IMG/VR virus record: IMGVR_UViG_3300024999_000164
Span: 1-46,636 of that record
DNA from: a virus
Direction: 5' to 3' (one strand)
Length of the DNA stretch: 46,636 nt
Part shown: positions 1-10,006 of the stretch, in pieces
Layout of the letters: each line of letters begins with the position of its first letter
How positions within the stretch are numbered: the stretch's first letter is position 1
Made by a program: the position numbers and the translations under genes
Notes under the pieces: model-generated
What the model was told of the DNA's origin: nothing
Databases searched by the model: none
The model's input: only the letters and a program-made list of their open reading frames with translations

Positions 1-199
1 AATCATCTAAATTTTCATATGGTCTATTCTCAATTATTGCTTTTGCTATAGAATCTCCTATGCCACAAATTCCTTTTAATCCAAATATAATTTGATTATT
101 TTCTACATCTGGTTTAAATCCAAAAGTAGCAGTATTTATATTGGGAAGTGCTACTTTAATGCCTTTATATTGAATATCACCAATTGCTTTCGCTATTTT
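1..199 (-). CDS. dnaE: DnaE DNA polymerase III alpha, exon 2 (partial)
   Basis: This is the continuation of the replicative polymerase gene after removal of the intron at 200..1339. The first codons read KIAKAIGDIQYKG and continue as a typical bacterial DnaE segment with a helix-hairpin-helix-like GLKGICGIGDSIAKAI stretch. Joined to exon 1 it gives NYG-KIAKAIGD, an uninterrupted conserved DnaE sequence, and the reading frame is kept exactly. The gene runs off the left edge, so the C-terminal part, where beta-binding and OB domains normally lie, is outside the window. The exon boundary is inferred from frame, conservation and the group I rule of a G as last intron base. Confidence 0.88.
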
Positions 200-1339
200 C
201 AGTTATGTTATCGTAAGGCTTTTTATCCTTACTTCTAATCTATTATAGATTAGCTCGGCATACGTTTTTACCATATCTTTATTTTAGACTTAGGTAATGC
301 GGACTCTTGGGAATATTATATTCTACTTTTATTATAAGTAGTTTCAATTCCTATGCTCTGCCCCTGACTAAATTTTTAAATCTAGCCTTCGGTTCAAGTT
401 ATCCTGTACATTTTTTAAAATGAAGGGAGGACTTTCTTGCTTAATTCCGCATTTATAATTTAAAATGTTTCCATTTTAAACGGCAGTCATCTCTAGATAT
501 TTTTTATATTTTCTATCTAAGTATATGTGTGAGTTATCATAAAATAATTTTAAATATTGTTTAACTAATGTTTTGTGACCACTTCGCCAAGAAAATGCTT
601 TGCCTCTAGGATCTAATTTATATTGTCTCAAATTAAAATATTGACATGCCATATGTATAAATTCTTCTGTGCTAGTAAAACCAAAACAATATGTTTTTTC
701 AGTATTAACCAAAAAACCATCTCCATCAATATACCCTCGCATAAAATGTCTTTTTAAATCTGGTGGGACTATATCATCATTAGGAAATGTCAAGGTTAAA
801 CTTTTTGCTGTAGTACAACCTAAGTTAATTAAATCATTAAATAGTATTTTACTAGCAAAACTTAATCTAGCACTTTTATATATTTTATTTTTATATTTTT
901 TATTATTTTTTAATTTTAATTCTCTTAAAGTTATTTTTAAATTTATATTTAAAAATTTTTTTAGTTTTTCTAAGTGTGATAAATCATTTTCTTGTAAAGC
1001 TATTTCAATTTGATAATTTTTAGGATTTACATACCCATCCGCATATAAAAATCCTAGCCAATACGCTTTTTCTTCTGTATCAATTATTTTAAACATATTT
1101 TTATTTATTGTTTGTAAAGAAATATTGTTTTCTTTTAATCTTTTAAATATAACGTCTCTGCTTACTTTCAATATTTCAGCTATTTTTTCACTAGAAAAAC
1201 CTTTATTTTTTAATTCTATTACTTTATTTATATCAATAATTTTTTTTGGTTTTACGATACTTATTTCATCCTCCTTTATAATTATTTTATAATTTTATTC
1301 TCACACATTATATAATAAATTTCTAGAGATTAATTATCT
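200..1339 (-). ncRNA. group I intron in dnaE
   Basis: The dnaE frame hits a stop (AGA TAA) directly after GGT at 1340 and resumes at AAA ATA GCG at 199. The inferred intron of 1140 nt follows a U and ends in G, as group I introns do. After the endonuclease gene comes a ribozyme-like core: AATGCGGA (446-453 on the complement) pairs perfectly with TCCGCATT (296-303) as a candidate P3. A CTACTT/AAGTAG hairpin between them resembles the extra P7.1 stem of subgroup IA. P7 I can only pair in part (CATA with TATG). The endonuclease ORF lies 5' of P3. An RNA covariance search would settle the subgroup. Confidence 0.85.
476..1264 (-). CDS. LAGLIDADG homing endonuclease, intron-encoded
   Basis: The 262-residue frame has two LAGLIDADG motifs, WLGFLYADG and HFMRGYIDGDG, as in single-chain enzymes that cut the intronless allele and spread the intron. 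An N-terminal stretch (KNKGFSSEKIAEILKVSRD) looks like a helix-turn-helix. The first standard start is TTG at 1171, but it would cut through this helix and has no ribosome site. A strong AAAGGAGG lies at 1270-1277, followed in frame by ATA (1264) and ATC, with no ATG, GTG or TTG between. Initiation is therefore probably at ATA, or the ATG has been lost. It is clearly related to the endonuclease in the dnaB intron (both contain EEKAYWLGFLYADG). Confidence 0.85.
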   Translation of the reverse strand: MSIVKPKKIIDINKVIELKNKGFSSEKIAEILKVSRDVIFKRLKENNISLQTINKNMFKIIDTEEKAYWLGFLYADGYVNPKNYQIEIALQENDLSHLEKLKKFLNINLKITLRELKLKNNKKYKNKIYKSARLSFASKILFNDLINLGCTTAKSLTLTFPNDDIVPPDLKRHFMRGYIDGDGFLVNTEKTYCFGFTSTEEFIHMACQYFNLRQYKLDPRGKAFSWRSGHKTLVKQYLKLFYDNSHIYLDRKYKKYLEMTAV

Positions 1340-4003
1340 ACCATAATTAGTAGTCTTGTCATGGTCTTCATCGTCTGCTCCTGCATTTACTGTAAGACAT
1401 GCAGTATTCCAATAAATAGGTGAATAATTCTGATATAAATATAATTCTTGTAATGCTATAAATGTGTATGCTATGCAATGCAAAATTGAGAATGCGTAAC
1501 CTTTTTGTCTGGTTACTTGTACTTCCCATATATAATTTAAAGTATTAATATTTATATTATACTCTTTACCTTTTTCATAAAACATCACTCTTGTTTCTTC
1601 AAATACAGTCTCACTTTTTTTACCAATTGCTTTCCTTAATTTGTGACTGTCATTTACTGTAAAATTTGTTAATTCTGGTATTCTCACTAATGCCATAATT
1701 GCTTCTTGAGTATCTGCAACAAATTTAAAATCTCCCAATACTTTTTCAAGTATTTTCTGATCTTTTTTAGGTACTTTATATTCGTCCATTTCCTTGTATG
1801 CTTCATTAATATCATTTTTAAATCTTGCATAAGTTTCAGTAGGTGATTCTATCGCTCCAGGTTGTTGTTGCAATCTCATTAATGAATTAGTTTGTGCTAA
1901 TTCAATCATAGATTTAGGTTTAACCTTTGATAATGCATCAACAGATATATCAGTATCAAATTGAAATAAATCTATAATCTCATTATTACCTACTAACTCC
2001 CAAGTTTTTTCTGTATCATATTGCATATTCATAGGGTTTATATAATTATTATATGTATCTTTTAATGTTTCTCCTTGTTCTATTAAATTATCTTTAATTA
2101 AAAAATCTAATGTTTTCCTAATTTTAGTTAATGCTTTAGTTGTAAGAAGATCGTATTTAACTAAATAATACTCTTCTGAATCATGTAAATCCCATTGACT
2201 AGTTCTAACTAATTTAGCACTTCTCATAATAGCATTATATTTATGGAAATCATCATTTACAATAAATACTCCAGCAGCATGAATACTTCTATTAATTATT
2301 AAATCTTCTACTAGTAATGCGGTTTCCAATAACTTTTCATATTTATCTACTTCATTTTTAAACTCTTTAACAGGTGGTCTATTCTTATCTTCGTTACCAT
2401 AATAAGTATCATTTAATGACCATACAAAACCTCTTTCAATTGGAATCATTGAAGACATTAACTGTGCTGTGTCAGTGTCTATTTTTAATCCTCTACATGC
2501 AGTTTGTATTGCTGCCTTTGCTGAAAGTGTAGTATAAGTACAGCAATTTACTACATCTCCACCTATACTATTAAAATAATTCTTAACAGCATTAAATATT
2601 TGTTCTCTTTTATCACTTTGGGAATCTACATCTACATCTGCAAGCTCACTCCTGAATTCAGTAATAAAACGATAAAATGGCATATCTACAGGCATTTTTA
2701 AAGGATTAATTTGTGATATTTCAAGAAGGTAACTAATGATACTAGAAACTACGCTCCCTCTCCCGACACCAACAATACTATCTCCTTCATTCCATATAAT
2801 ATCTATTATTTTAGCAACAGTAATAAAATAACCATGCAATCTATCTTCTATTTTCTCTGATACTTTCCAAAATTGCTCTATCTCTTCTTCTAACCTATTA
2901 AATGTTTCTTCGTAATCTTCTTTAGGAATTAATTTTTCTATCCCTTTTTGAATTAAATACATTAAATATCTATCATCTTCAAATTTTGAATAAATAGTTT
3001 TTTGAATATACTCCATATCAGGGAATATTTTTTTATTAAATTTCTTTTCCCAATTTTCATCAAATTTAATTTTAGGAATGATTTGCTTTTTATTGAAAGT
3101 AAATCTTTCCCCTCTATCCCCTATCTTATTAGTATTCTCAATAGCAATAGCAATTTGTTTGTCTGTCCAGAAAGGTTTAAAGTATTCGTATACTTCTTCT
3201 TCTTTCATTAAATATGCAGTCGCATAAAATTTATCTACTTCTCTTTCTTTAGCATTATCATCACTATTTAAAAAAGAAGCATGAAGAGATAGCAACTCCT
3301 TAGATAGATAATGAGAATCAGTAGTGATAATATATGGAACATTATATTTTTCTGATAATTTTAAGATATAATTATTTACTGCCCATTGCTCTATATTATC
3401 TGAATATGCAGGTTGACACTCTAAATAGAAATTACCTTCTCCAAATGTATTAATTCCCCAATTAATATAATTTTCTATTTGTCTATCTCTTTTTATATTC
3501 CCATTTAATTCTCTATCTAAAATCCAACGATTTAATGAATTGCCCAAACATGCTGTCGAACCTACAACATGCCCCTTATTATTTCCTATAATTCTTTCTA
3601 CATCTTCCATTAGTGTTACTGTTCTAATCAATCCTTTTTGTGTGTATGCATTTTCCCATGCAATTGTAGATAATTCTCTTATTTGATCATTGCCAATCAT
3701 ATCCAAACCAATTAAAAGAAAGTGAGGGTAATACATTGTTTCACTATTATATTCTTCTTTTAATTGTTCAGATTGAATTTGACTAACTAAGTATATTTCA
3801 TTGCCTAGCAATACAGGAAAATCTAATTCTTTTTCTAATTTTTTTGCTTTAACAAATGAACCACAAATTTCATGGTCTGTGATGCAAACACCTTTTAAAT
3901 TATATTCTTTAGCAGTTTTAATTAAATCTTTTAGTTTTATACTAGAGTCTGCAAATCCTCTACTACCATTCGAGTATGATGTGTGATTATGTAATGAATA
4001 AAT
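1340..4003 (-). CDS. dnaE: DnaE DNA polymerase III alpha, exon 1
   Basis: Exon 1 encodes 888 residues of the replicative polymerase. It opens with a PHP domain (His5-Asn-His7-Thr, ITDHE near 41-45). The palm follows with GRGS near 414-417 and the catalytic ADVDVDS near 455-461, a variant of PDIDxDF. Later come HAAGVFI and a fingers region ending HCIAYTFIALQELYL. There is no inserted exonuclease domain, so it is DnaE-type rather than PolC-type. The N-terminal 64 residues have no ATG, GTG or TTG. The only plausible start is ATT at 4001-4003, seven bases after GGAGG; the next upstream in-frame stop is just before. Without these residues the PHP metal ligands would be missing. Confidence 0.93.
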
Positions 4004-4041
4004 ATAAAAACCTCCTTTCTTTATTATTATATTTATATTCT

Positions 4042-5865
4042 TTAAAATATATCGTCAATATCTATATCAATTTTACTTTTTCTTTCTTCTACATGATAAT
4101 ATTTAATCTTAACTTGTGGATGTTTAACTCCACTCCATTCATTAAAAACAAAATTGCCTATTACAGTTAATCTTAGTAATTTTAAATTTTCTCCTAACAT
4201 ATTTCTATCTCTTAATGACATTTCTGCATATTCACCTTTACTACAATATTTCTTTATAAATTCAATATCTCTATATGTAAATTTTATAAATATATTATTA
4301 TCTCCATATCCTACTATGTCTTTGCCTACTATATCTATATTAGTGATTGCAAATGTTGGTTCATTAACTTTGTTTCCCCATATTTGATATGCATTAGCTA
4401 CTTCTAAGATATTTTTAGGTGAAAGTTTATCAGCAGATATTTCATAATCAACATCATGTGTGGTAATAATTTCTTCATTTTTAAGCAATTCGTTACATTT
4501 GTCTCTTACAATTTGAACTCTATCTTGTTTTAATTCGACCCCAGCAGCGTTGCTATGTCCGGCCACCTTTTCAAATAATTTTGTATCTTCTAGAAATTGT
4601 CTAAAATCCTTAATACTTCCCTTTTCATATCCTCTAATAGAACCACCAAAGATTTCACTATTCTTCTTTTGTCTTTTTAATATTACAATAGGACGATTAT
4701 ATTTATAAACTAATTTATTAGCAACTAATCCACTAACAGATTTCTTTTCTAATATATCCGTTCCATCTAATATAATAATTTTATCATTCTCTAGTTTTTG
4801 TTCAATAATTTGTTTATCAATTTCCTCCATGAATGTTCTGACTTGTTTATCTTGTCTTGCTTTAACATTTCCTGCTACTCTTGCCATAGTTTTCTGCAAA
4901 GAATGGATTTCAATTAATGGTTTAGGATCATTCTTACTTTTTCTTCTTGGTTGATATTCTCTATCTTCTACTTCACCTATTAACGCTCTAAATAAATCTC
5001 TTTGCTCATCATCTTTTCCATACCGACATACACTATTTATCTTTGGGATTATTACCCATCCACAAGAAGTAATATTGAAACCTAACTTCATTTCTTCTTC
5101 GTATTTTCTTGCTATTTCTTTAATAAGTAAATTATATCTATTTTGTTCTTTTAATCCTTCTAATGTATAATATCTAGTTTCCAGATCTCTCATATCACAC
5201 ATATCACCTATCATACCCAAGGCAACTAAATCTAAATATTTATTTGCTATCTCCGTACTTATTTTGTATGTATTGCAATATAATAGGCAGAATTTATGAA
5301 CAATTCCGACACCAGAAAGATTAGAATTGGGATATTGACCATCCATACAATTTATTAAAGTTACATTTTCACAATTATAAATATCTTTACAAATCTCATG
5401 ATGATCTAAAATTAGGATATGTACATTCATATTATTTTTAATTTCTTCATATTCTTTAATACTTTCTTCACTTGATCCAGCGTCAGGCACTATAATTAAA
5501 CTTAAATTTTCAATATTTTTAACATCATCATATATTAATCCATGTTCTTTTTTAAAATTTAACCCATATATTATTTCAGTTTCTGGTGCGATATCTTTTA
5601 TAAATTGGTATATATAACTTGCTGAAGTGTACCCATCACAATCCGAATCAACTTTAATAAATATTTTCTTATTTAAATTATTATGGAATAATTTTATTCC
5701 TTCTTTTATATTTTTAAGTAAAAATGGATCATGTGTATGCTCTATATTTACATTAAGGAAACTATCTATATCTTCAATACCTGATGTTTTCAATATTTTT
5801 TCTAATAAATTATATTCTTTATTAAAATTACATAAATGTTTAACATTATATAATAATTTTTTCAT
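4042..5865 (-). CDS. recJ: RecJ-like single-strand DNA 5'-3' exonuclease
   Basis: The 607-residue protein has the DHH phosphoesterase motifs in order: KVDSDCDGYTS (about 71-81), VPDAGSS (126-132), LILDHHE (151-157) and LVALGMIGDMCDM. Near the C terminus is the DHHA1 signature VAGHSNAAGVEL. RecJ degrades 5'-ended single strands in recombination and repair using Mn or Mg ions. It follows the primase and precedes dnaE, so it belongs to the replication block. A C-terminal region after DHHA1 resembles the OB-type extension of bacterial RecJ. The ATG is about 14 bases from GGAGG, longer than usual. Confidence 0.92.
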   Translation of the reverse strand: MKKLLYNVKHLCNFNKEYNLLEKILKTSGIEDIDSFLNVNIEHTHDPFLLKNIKEGIKLFHNNLNKKIFIKVDSDCDGYTSASYIYQFIKDIAPETEIIYGLNFKKEHGLIYDDVKNIENLSLIIVPDAGSSEESIKEYEEIKNNMNVHILILDHHEICKDIYNCENVTLINCMDGQYPNSNLSGVGIVHKFCLLYCNTYKISTEIANKYLDLVALGMIGDMCDMRDLETRYYTLEGLKEQNRYNLLIKEIARKYEEEMKLGFNITSCGWVIIPKINSVCRYGKDDEQRDLFRALIGEVEDREYQPRRKSKNDPKPLIEIHSLQKTMARVAGNVKARQDKQVRTFMEEIDKQIIEQKLENDKIIILDGTDILEKKSVSGLVANKLVYKYNRPIVILKRQKKNSEIFGGSIRGYEKGSIKDFRQFLEDTKLFEKVAGHSNAAGVELKQDRVQIVRDKCNELLKNEEIITTHDVDYEISADKLSPKNILEVANAYQIWGNKVNEPTFAITNIDIVGKDIVGYGDNNIFIKFTYRDIEFIKKYCSKGEYAEMSLRDRNMLGENLKLLRLTVIGNFVFNEWSGVKHPQVKIKYYHVEERKSKIDIDIDDIF

Positions 5866-5921
5866 GTATTTTTTATATGTCCTCCTAATACTATTATTTT
5901 TATTTAATAATTATTTTAATT

Positions 5922-7289
5922 TTATTTATATGTCCATTTATATCCTCCTGCAGTTTTTTTGCTTCCCTTGCAACATCCAGTAATATGAGAATTATTTATA
6001 CCTAATTGTCTTCCAGCCTCTGTTGCACTTTCAAATTCTGATATATATTCATTATTCAATGATAATTGAATAATCTTTTTAATATTCCATGAAATTCTTT
6101 TATATGGCATAATATTATCATTGCATTTTTCCCAATCTTCTTTATACATCCATCTAAATCCATATGAAGTTCGTTGTTTTCCATTACAACAAAGAGATAT
6201 ACTTGAATTGTTTATTTTAATTAATTTTTTAATATCTGCAATACTTTCAAATTCAGCAATATATTTCCCATTTAAGTCTAATTGAATTACTGATCTTTTC
6301 TTCTTTTTCTCATTCGTTTGCTTCATATTTTTCTTTAATTCTTCTTTTGCATTATAACCACACCATTTTAATTCTGCACCTTGTTTCAAATACCTTGTGG
6401 CCGTTTTTCTATTTATATTTGTAATTTTACTAATTTCTAAAGTATTTCTAACACCAATATTCCATAAATCACATACTTCTTTAACTAAACTTTTACATGC
6501 ATATTCATGACATTTCAACCAGTCTATTTTTGTTAAATCAAATAATTTATTTAATTGACTATTTAATATATTATTTTTTATGTATTCTAATTCACTCTTA
6601 TCACAATCTATTCTAATTATTCCAATACCATGTTCTTTTGCTTTTATATCTTTATAATTATCTATTTCTTTAGATTTTTCTTTTGTTTGTTTAGACATTT
6701 TATTGTCTTTTTTGTGCCAACTACCATCCATTTCTAGTATATATTTTCCTATATTTAATTCAAAATAAAAATCATATCTTTTAGGTTTTATCCAATCTGG
6801 TGAATACTGATAATCATAATTATTTATTTCATATATATTTTTTAACTGATTAAATAAAGATAATCCGAATTTTTCTGGATATGACAACCCATCTGCACAA
6901 TTAGAACATGATACTATACCTTGATAAACATCTGGCCATTTTCTTTTAAATGTATTATTACATTCTAAACATTCCCATACAAGTTTTATATCTGTACCTT
7001 TATATTCGCCATTTAATCTAATTGATAAATTATTTATTTTGCAATAATTATTTATATTTTGTTTAGTATATGGATTGGATTTATGAAATTTACTAACAGA
7101 ATGATATTTTTTTATATTATGAATATAAATTTTACTATACTGATATCCTTCGTCATCTATTAAATCTAAATACGTTTTACCATTAATTATTTTTATATTT
7201 TCTATTGTCCATTTCATTCCTAAATTTTCATTAATAATTCTTCTAATTTCTTCATTTGATAATCTATTTTCTTTTGTTATTAACCCCAA
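5922..7289 (-). CDS. free-standing VSR-like (EDxHD-type) homing endonuclease
   Basis: The 455-residue protein has a zinc ribbon (CLEC...CSNC near 111-133), then SYPEKF and a nuclease core YDFYFELN...LEMDGSWHKKD with a downstream IIRID strand. This pattern recalls the very-short-patch-repair fold and the EDxHD homing endonucleases of Bacillus phages. Next is a helix-turn-helix (ISKITNINRKTATRYLKQG), then two NUMOD1-like repeats, IIQLSLNNEYISEFESA with GGYKWTYK and IQLDLNGKYIAEFESI with YGFRWMYK, which probably bind DNA. TTG start six bases after GGAGG. It sits between dnaG and recJ like a selfish insertion and has a paralogue at 15887. Activity is inferred. Confidence 0.75.
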   Translation of the reverse strand: MGLITKENRLSNEEIRRIINENLGMKWTIENIKIINGKTYLDLIDDEGYQYSKIYIHNIKKYHSVSKFHKSNPYTKQNINNYCKINNLSIRLNGEYKGTDIKLVWECLECNNTFKRKWPDVYQGIVSCSNCADGLSYPEKFGLSLFNQLKNIYEINNYDYQYSPDWIKPKRYDFYFELNIGKYILEMDGSWHKKDNKMSKQTKEKSKEIDNYKDIKAKEHGIGIIRIDCDKSELEYIKNNILNSQLNKLFDLTKIDWLKCHEYACKSLVKEVCDLWNIGVRNTLEISKITNINRKTATRYLKQGAELKWCGYNAKEELKKNMKQTNEKKKKRSVIQLDLNGKYIAEFESIADIKKLIKINNSSISLCCNGKQRTSYGFRWMYKEDWEKCNDNIMPYKRISWNIKKIIQLSLNNEYISEFESATEAGRQLGINNSHITGCCKGSKKTAGGYKWTYK

Positions 7290-7301
7290 ATTATTCCTCC
7301 T

Positions 7302-8423
7302 TTAATTTATATCATTTGTAGTTATTTCGATTTTATTTTTCATTAAATATTCTAAAACTTCTTTTCCTTGATCGAATGGTGAATCTTTTTTATTTAATAA
7401 TTTATTATCAGCATCCCATAATACATAAGTAGTAAAAAAGGGAGTAAATTTTTGTGCTAATGAATTAATTCGATTCACATATCTAGTAAATTTTAAATAC
7501 TCTGGATCGTTTTCATCGTACTCATTGAATTCTAAAAAATTAAAATCTTTATCAAAACCTAAAATAATTTCCTTAATTCCTAACTTCAATAGCACATCTC
7601 TATGCCAGTTCGATATATTAAATCCACATGTAGCAATAACAAAAGCATTTTCACCATAAAATTCTTGTGCTAACATACAACTTTTTTCAGATTCCACAAT
7701 TACAACTTTTTTAAATTTCTTTATCGCATCTAAATGTTCCCATAACCCATAAAAATTCATATTCAAAGAATGAGAATATATTTCTCCTTCTAATATTAAT
7801 GGCATATATTTATTATCTTTATCTTCTTCTAATAAACTTCTCCTTCTAATGCCTACTATTTCACCATTAATATTTTTATGAGGTATTATTATTGATTTAC
7901 CTGATTCGTACCATCTTATTCCGAATTTTTGCATTGTAGAAATAGATATACCTTCATCTATCCATCCTTGATAAAATATATCATCTTCAAAATAATTTAT
8001 AATATTTTGATTGTTTATTTTAGGTAAATGAATTAATTCTTTATGTTTTTTTCTTCTAATAGATAGATATTTATTAATTGTACTAAATTCACTTCTTATT
8101 TCTTTATTATAAATTTGGTTATTAAATCCTTGTCTATTGTTTATACCCAATTCTTTAGCAATGATTTTTAATACATCTGTAAAACTACCATGAATTATTT
8201 TCATTAAAAAAGAAAATATATTCATAAAACCACAATTAGTAAAACAATAAAAAGTTTTTGAATCTCTAAAATAACAAAGTTTATTACTCTCTCCACCATG
8301 ACAAACAGTTTTAAACCATATTTCATTATTTTTTGTTGTATGTGGTGCAATATTAAAATCTGCTAATATATTTAATACATTCTCTTCTGTGATATTTTCA
8401 AGAAGGTAATCTTTATCAATCAA
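7302..8423 (-). CDS. dnaG: DnaG-type primase
   Basis: The 373-residue protein has an N-terminal CHC2-type zinc site (Cys41-His42, Cys60, Cys64 in FKTVCHGG...FYCFTNCG). A toprim-like catalytic core follows: IIIPHKNINGEIVGIRRRS, VVIVESEKS with the toprim glutamate, and ILGFDKDFNF with the DxD metal site. It makes RNA primers at the fork. It is shorter than cellular DnaG (about 600 residues) and lacks the helicase-binding C-terminal domain, as in many phage primases. TTG start after AAAGGAAGGTG, 15 bases from the end of dnaB. Confidence 0.9.
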   Translation of the reverse strand: MIDKDYLLENITEENVLNILADFNIAPHTTKNNEIWFKTVCHGGESNKLCYFRDSKTFYCFTNCGFMNIFSFLMKIIHGSFTDVLKIIAKELGINNRQGFNNQIYNKEIRSEFSTINKYLSIRRKKHKELIHLPKINNQNIINYFEDDIFYQGWIDEGISISTMQKFGIRWYESGKSIIIPHKNINGEIVGIRRRSLLEEDKDNKYMPLILEGEIYSHSLNMNFYGLWEHLDAIKKFKKVVIVESEKSCMLAQEFYGENAFVIATCGFNISNWHRDVLLKLGIKEIILGFDKDFNFLEFNEYDENDPEYLKFTRYVNRINSLAQKFTPFFTTYVLWDADNKLLNKKDSPFDQGKEVLEYLMKNKIEITTNDIN

Positions 8424-8438
8424 TTGATCACCTTCCTT

Positions 8439-8795
8439 TTAAAAAATAGTGTTTATATTAGCAATTTGTGTTTCCTTTTTATCTACTATTTTAACAGTAG
8501 GAGTATTTGAAATTATTTCATCATCTTCAATATTTATGTATGTTTTATTCAATCCTTTAACCTTTTCACTATCTATTTTATATTCATAATCTGTTACAAA
8601 TAAATCATAAGTTCTCATAGTATCATAATCAATATACAACCATATTTTTACCTTATTCCATTTCCCACCCCTATTTTTATATATGGAATATACTAAATTA
8701 GGAGTAGGACAATTTAATAAATTTCTTAAAATAGGTTCGATTTTCTTTAATTCTTTTTCTGTTGGTGGCATTGCAATTATTGCACCATCTGATTT
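8439..8795 (-). CDS. dnaB: DnaB-like replicative helicase, exon 2
   Basis: This exon supplies the last 118 residues of the helicase, starting KSDGAIIAMPPT. Joined to exon 1 it reads RGSKALID-KSDGAII, the DnaB C-terminal motif equivalent to RGSGAIEQDAD. An ATG lies a few codons upstream inside the intron, so this piece could be mistaken for a separate 126-residue gene, but that ATG has no ribosome site. The tail (residues after about 60 of the exon) is acidic and poorly conserved. The boundary follows the group I rule: G at 8796 is the last intron base. Confidence 0.88.
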   Translation of the reverse strand, partial: KSDGAIIAMPPTEKELKKIEPILRNLLNCPTPNLVYSIYKNRGGKWNKVKIWLYIDYDTMRTYDLFVTDYEYKIDSEKVKGLNKTYINIEDDEIISNTPTVKIVDKKETQIANINTIF

Positions 8796-10006
8796 CGTTT
8801 GCACCCTGCTTTTCAGCATACTTTAACACTTATTTAAAAGTGGGACTAGACTATATCTTCATCCTATTAAATATAGGAGGGTGGCACTTCCAAAGTAGAA
8901 ATTTCATCTACAATGTACTTCCTTACGGAATAGTCGTTGCACCTTCAAGAATATCTCTATTCTAGTTTGGCACAGGATTATCATATCATTTCTGACTTAG
9001 ACTTCCCCTGTTAGCATGTCTGTTAACTATCATTTCCTATAGCACACTAAACGTCAGACATACACCCTAGATTTCTAGGTTCACCACCTAATTATTTACA
9101 AAATTACTTTCGTAAACGACTAGAAAATATACTTCTTTCTTTTATAATTTCTTCACTATATATACTTTTTAATTTTAAATACCGATTATATTTTCTATCT
9201 AAATATATTTTACTATTTTCATATAAACAAGATAATATTTCCAACACATGAAGATTACCACCAAAATTTAAATATGGATGACCATTTCTTTTGTCAAAAC
9301 CAATCTCATTATCAATTAGCAATTCTTCTTTCAATCCTTTTAAAAACAATTCTGTTCCAAGTATCCCTATACTCCATTGATTTTTACTTGAAATTATTAT
9401 ACTTCCATCTCCATCTAAATATCCTCTAATAAAATGATTAATTAAATATTTAGGAACTTGTTCTTCATTGGGATATTTTAATATTTGAGATTTTCTAGGG
9501 ATACATCCTAACTTAGTTAAGTCTCTTATCATTTCAATACTATTAATAGATACTCTACTATAATTAGTTATTGTTCCAAAAGAATTTTGAATTCCATCTT
9601 CAATTGTGTTGTTACCTTCTATTGATTGTAAAAATTTCTCAAGATGATTCCTATCTCTTGAATTTAAATTTATTCTAATTTCTCTATCACTAACATTCCC
9701 ATCTGCGTATAAGAACCCTAACCAATATGCTTTTTCTTCATTGTCTATTATTTTAAAAAATAGTTTATTATATTCATATTTTCTATATAATCGATCTGTT
9801 TCTATTGCTTTGCTTTCTCTTAAATATCTTAAAATTATACCTTCTGAATAATTTGGTTTTAATATTTTATGTATTATTCTATAGCCAAAACCTTGTGAAT
9901 ATAAAATTAATATTCTATCTTTCTCTTCATCTGGAATAATTATTTTTTTCAATAATTCTCCTTTCTTATTTTTTATTTTATAAAAGTGAAGAAGTATATT
10001 TCTTTA
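8796..10006 (-). ncRNA. group I intron in dnaB
   Basis: A 1211-nt intron splits the helicase gene after GAT (last base U at 10007); the frame meets TAA at once in the intron. The core is clear: CGACTAT (8930-8936 on the complement) pairs with AAGATATAGTC (8849-8859) as P7, matching the R and S elements of classical group I introns. The intron ends in G. The endonuclease ORF lies in the 5' part, and about 300 nt of ribozyme follow it. The layout is the same as in the dnaE intron, suggesting common descent. Confidence 0.92.
9104..9952 (-). CDS. LAGLIDADG homing endonuclease, intron-encoded
   Basis: The 282-residue protein carries two LAGLIDADG motifs, WLGFLYADG and HFIRGYLDGDG, separated by about 100 residues. 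The N-terminal part (KDRILILYSQGFGYRIIHKIL) looks like a helix-turn-helix. It should cut the intronless dnaB allele near the insertion site. The start is TTG at 9952 after AAAGGAG. It shares EEKAYWLGFLYADG and general layout with the dnaE-intron endonuclease. The gene is intact, unlike many intron endonucleases. Confidence 0.9.
   Translation of the reverse strand: MKKIIIPDEEKDRILILYSQGFGYRIIHKILKPNYSEGIILRYLRESKAIETDRLYRKYEYNKLFFKIIDNEEKAYWLGFLYADGNVSDREIRINLNSRDRNHLEKFLQSIEGNNTIEDGIQNSFGTITNYSRVSINSIEMIRDLTKLGCIPRKSQILKYPNEEQVPKYLINHFIRGYLDGDGSIIISSKNQWSIGILGTELFLKGLKEELLIDNEIGFDKRNGHPYLNFGGNLHVLEILSCLYENSKIYLDRKYNRYLKLKSIYSEEIIKERSIFSSRLRK

Noticed and set aside
8439-8819. A separate 126-residue gene downstream of dnaB
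   Set aside because: Its first codons lie in the intron without a ribosome site, and the rest completes the DnaB motif exactly after splicing.
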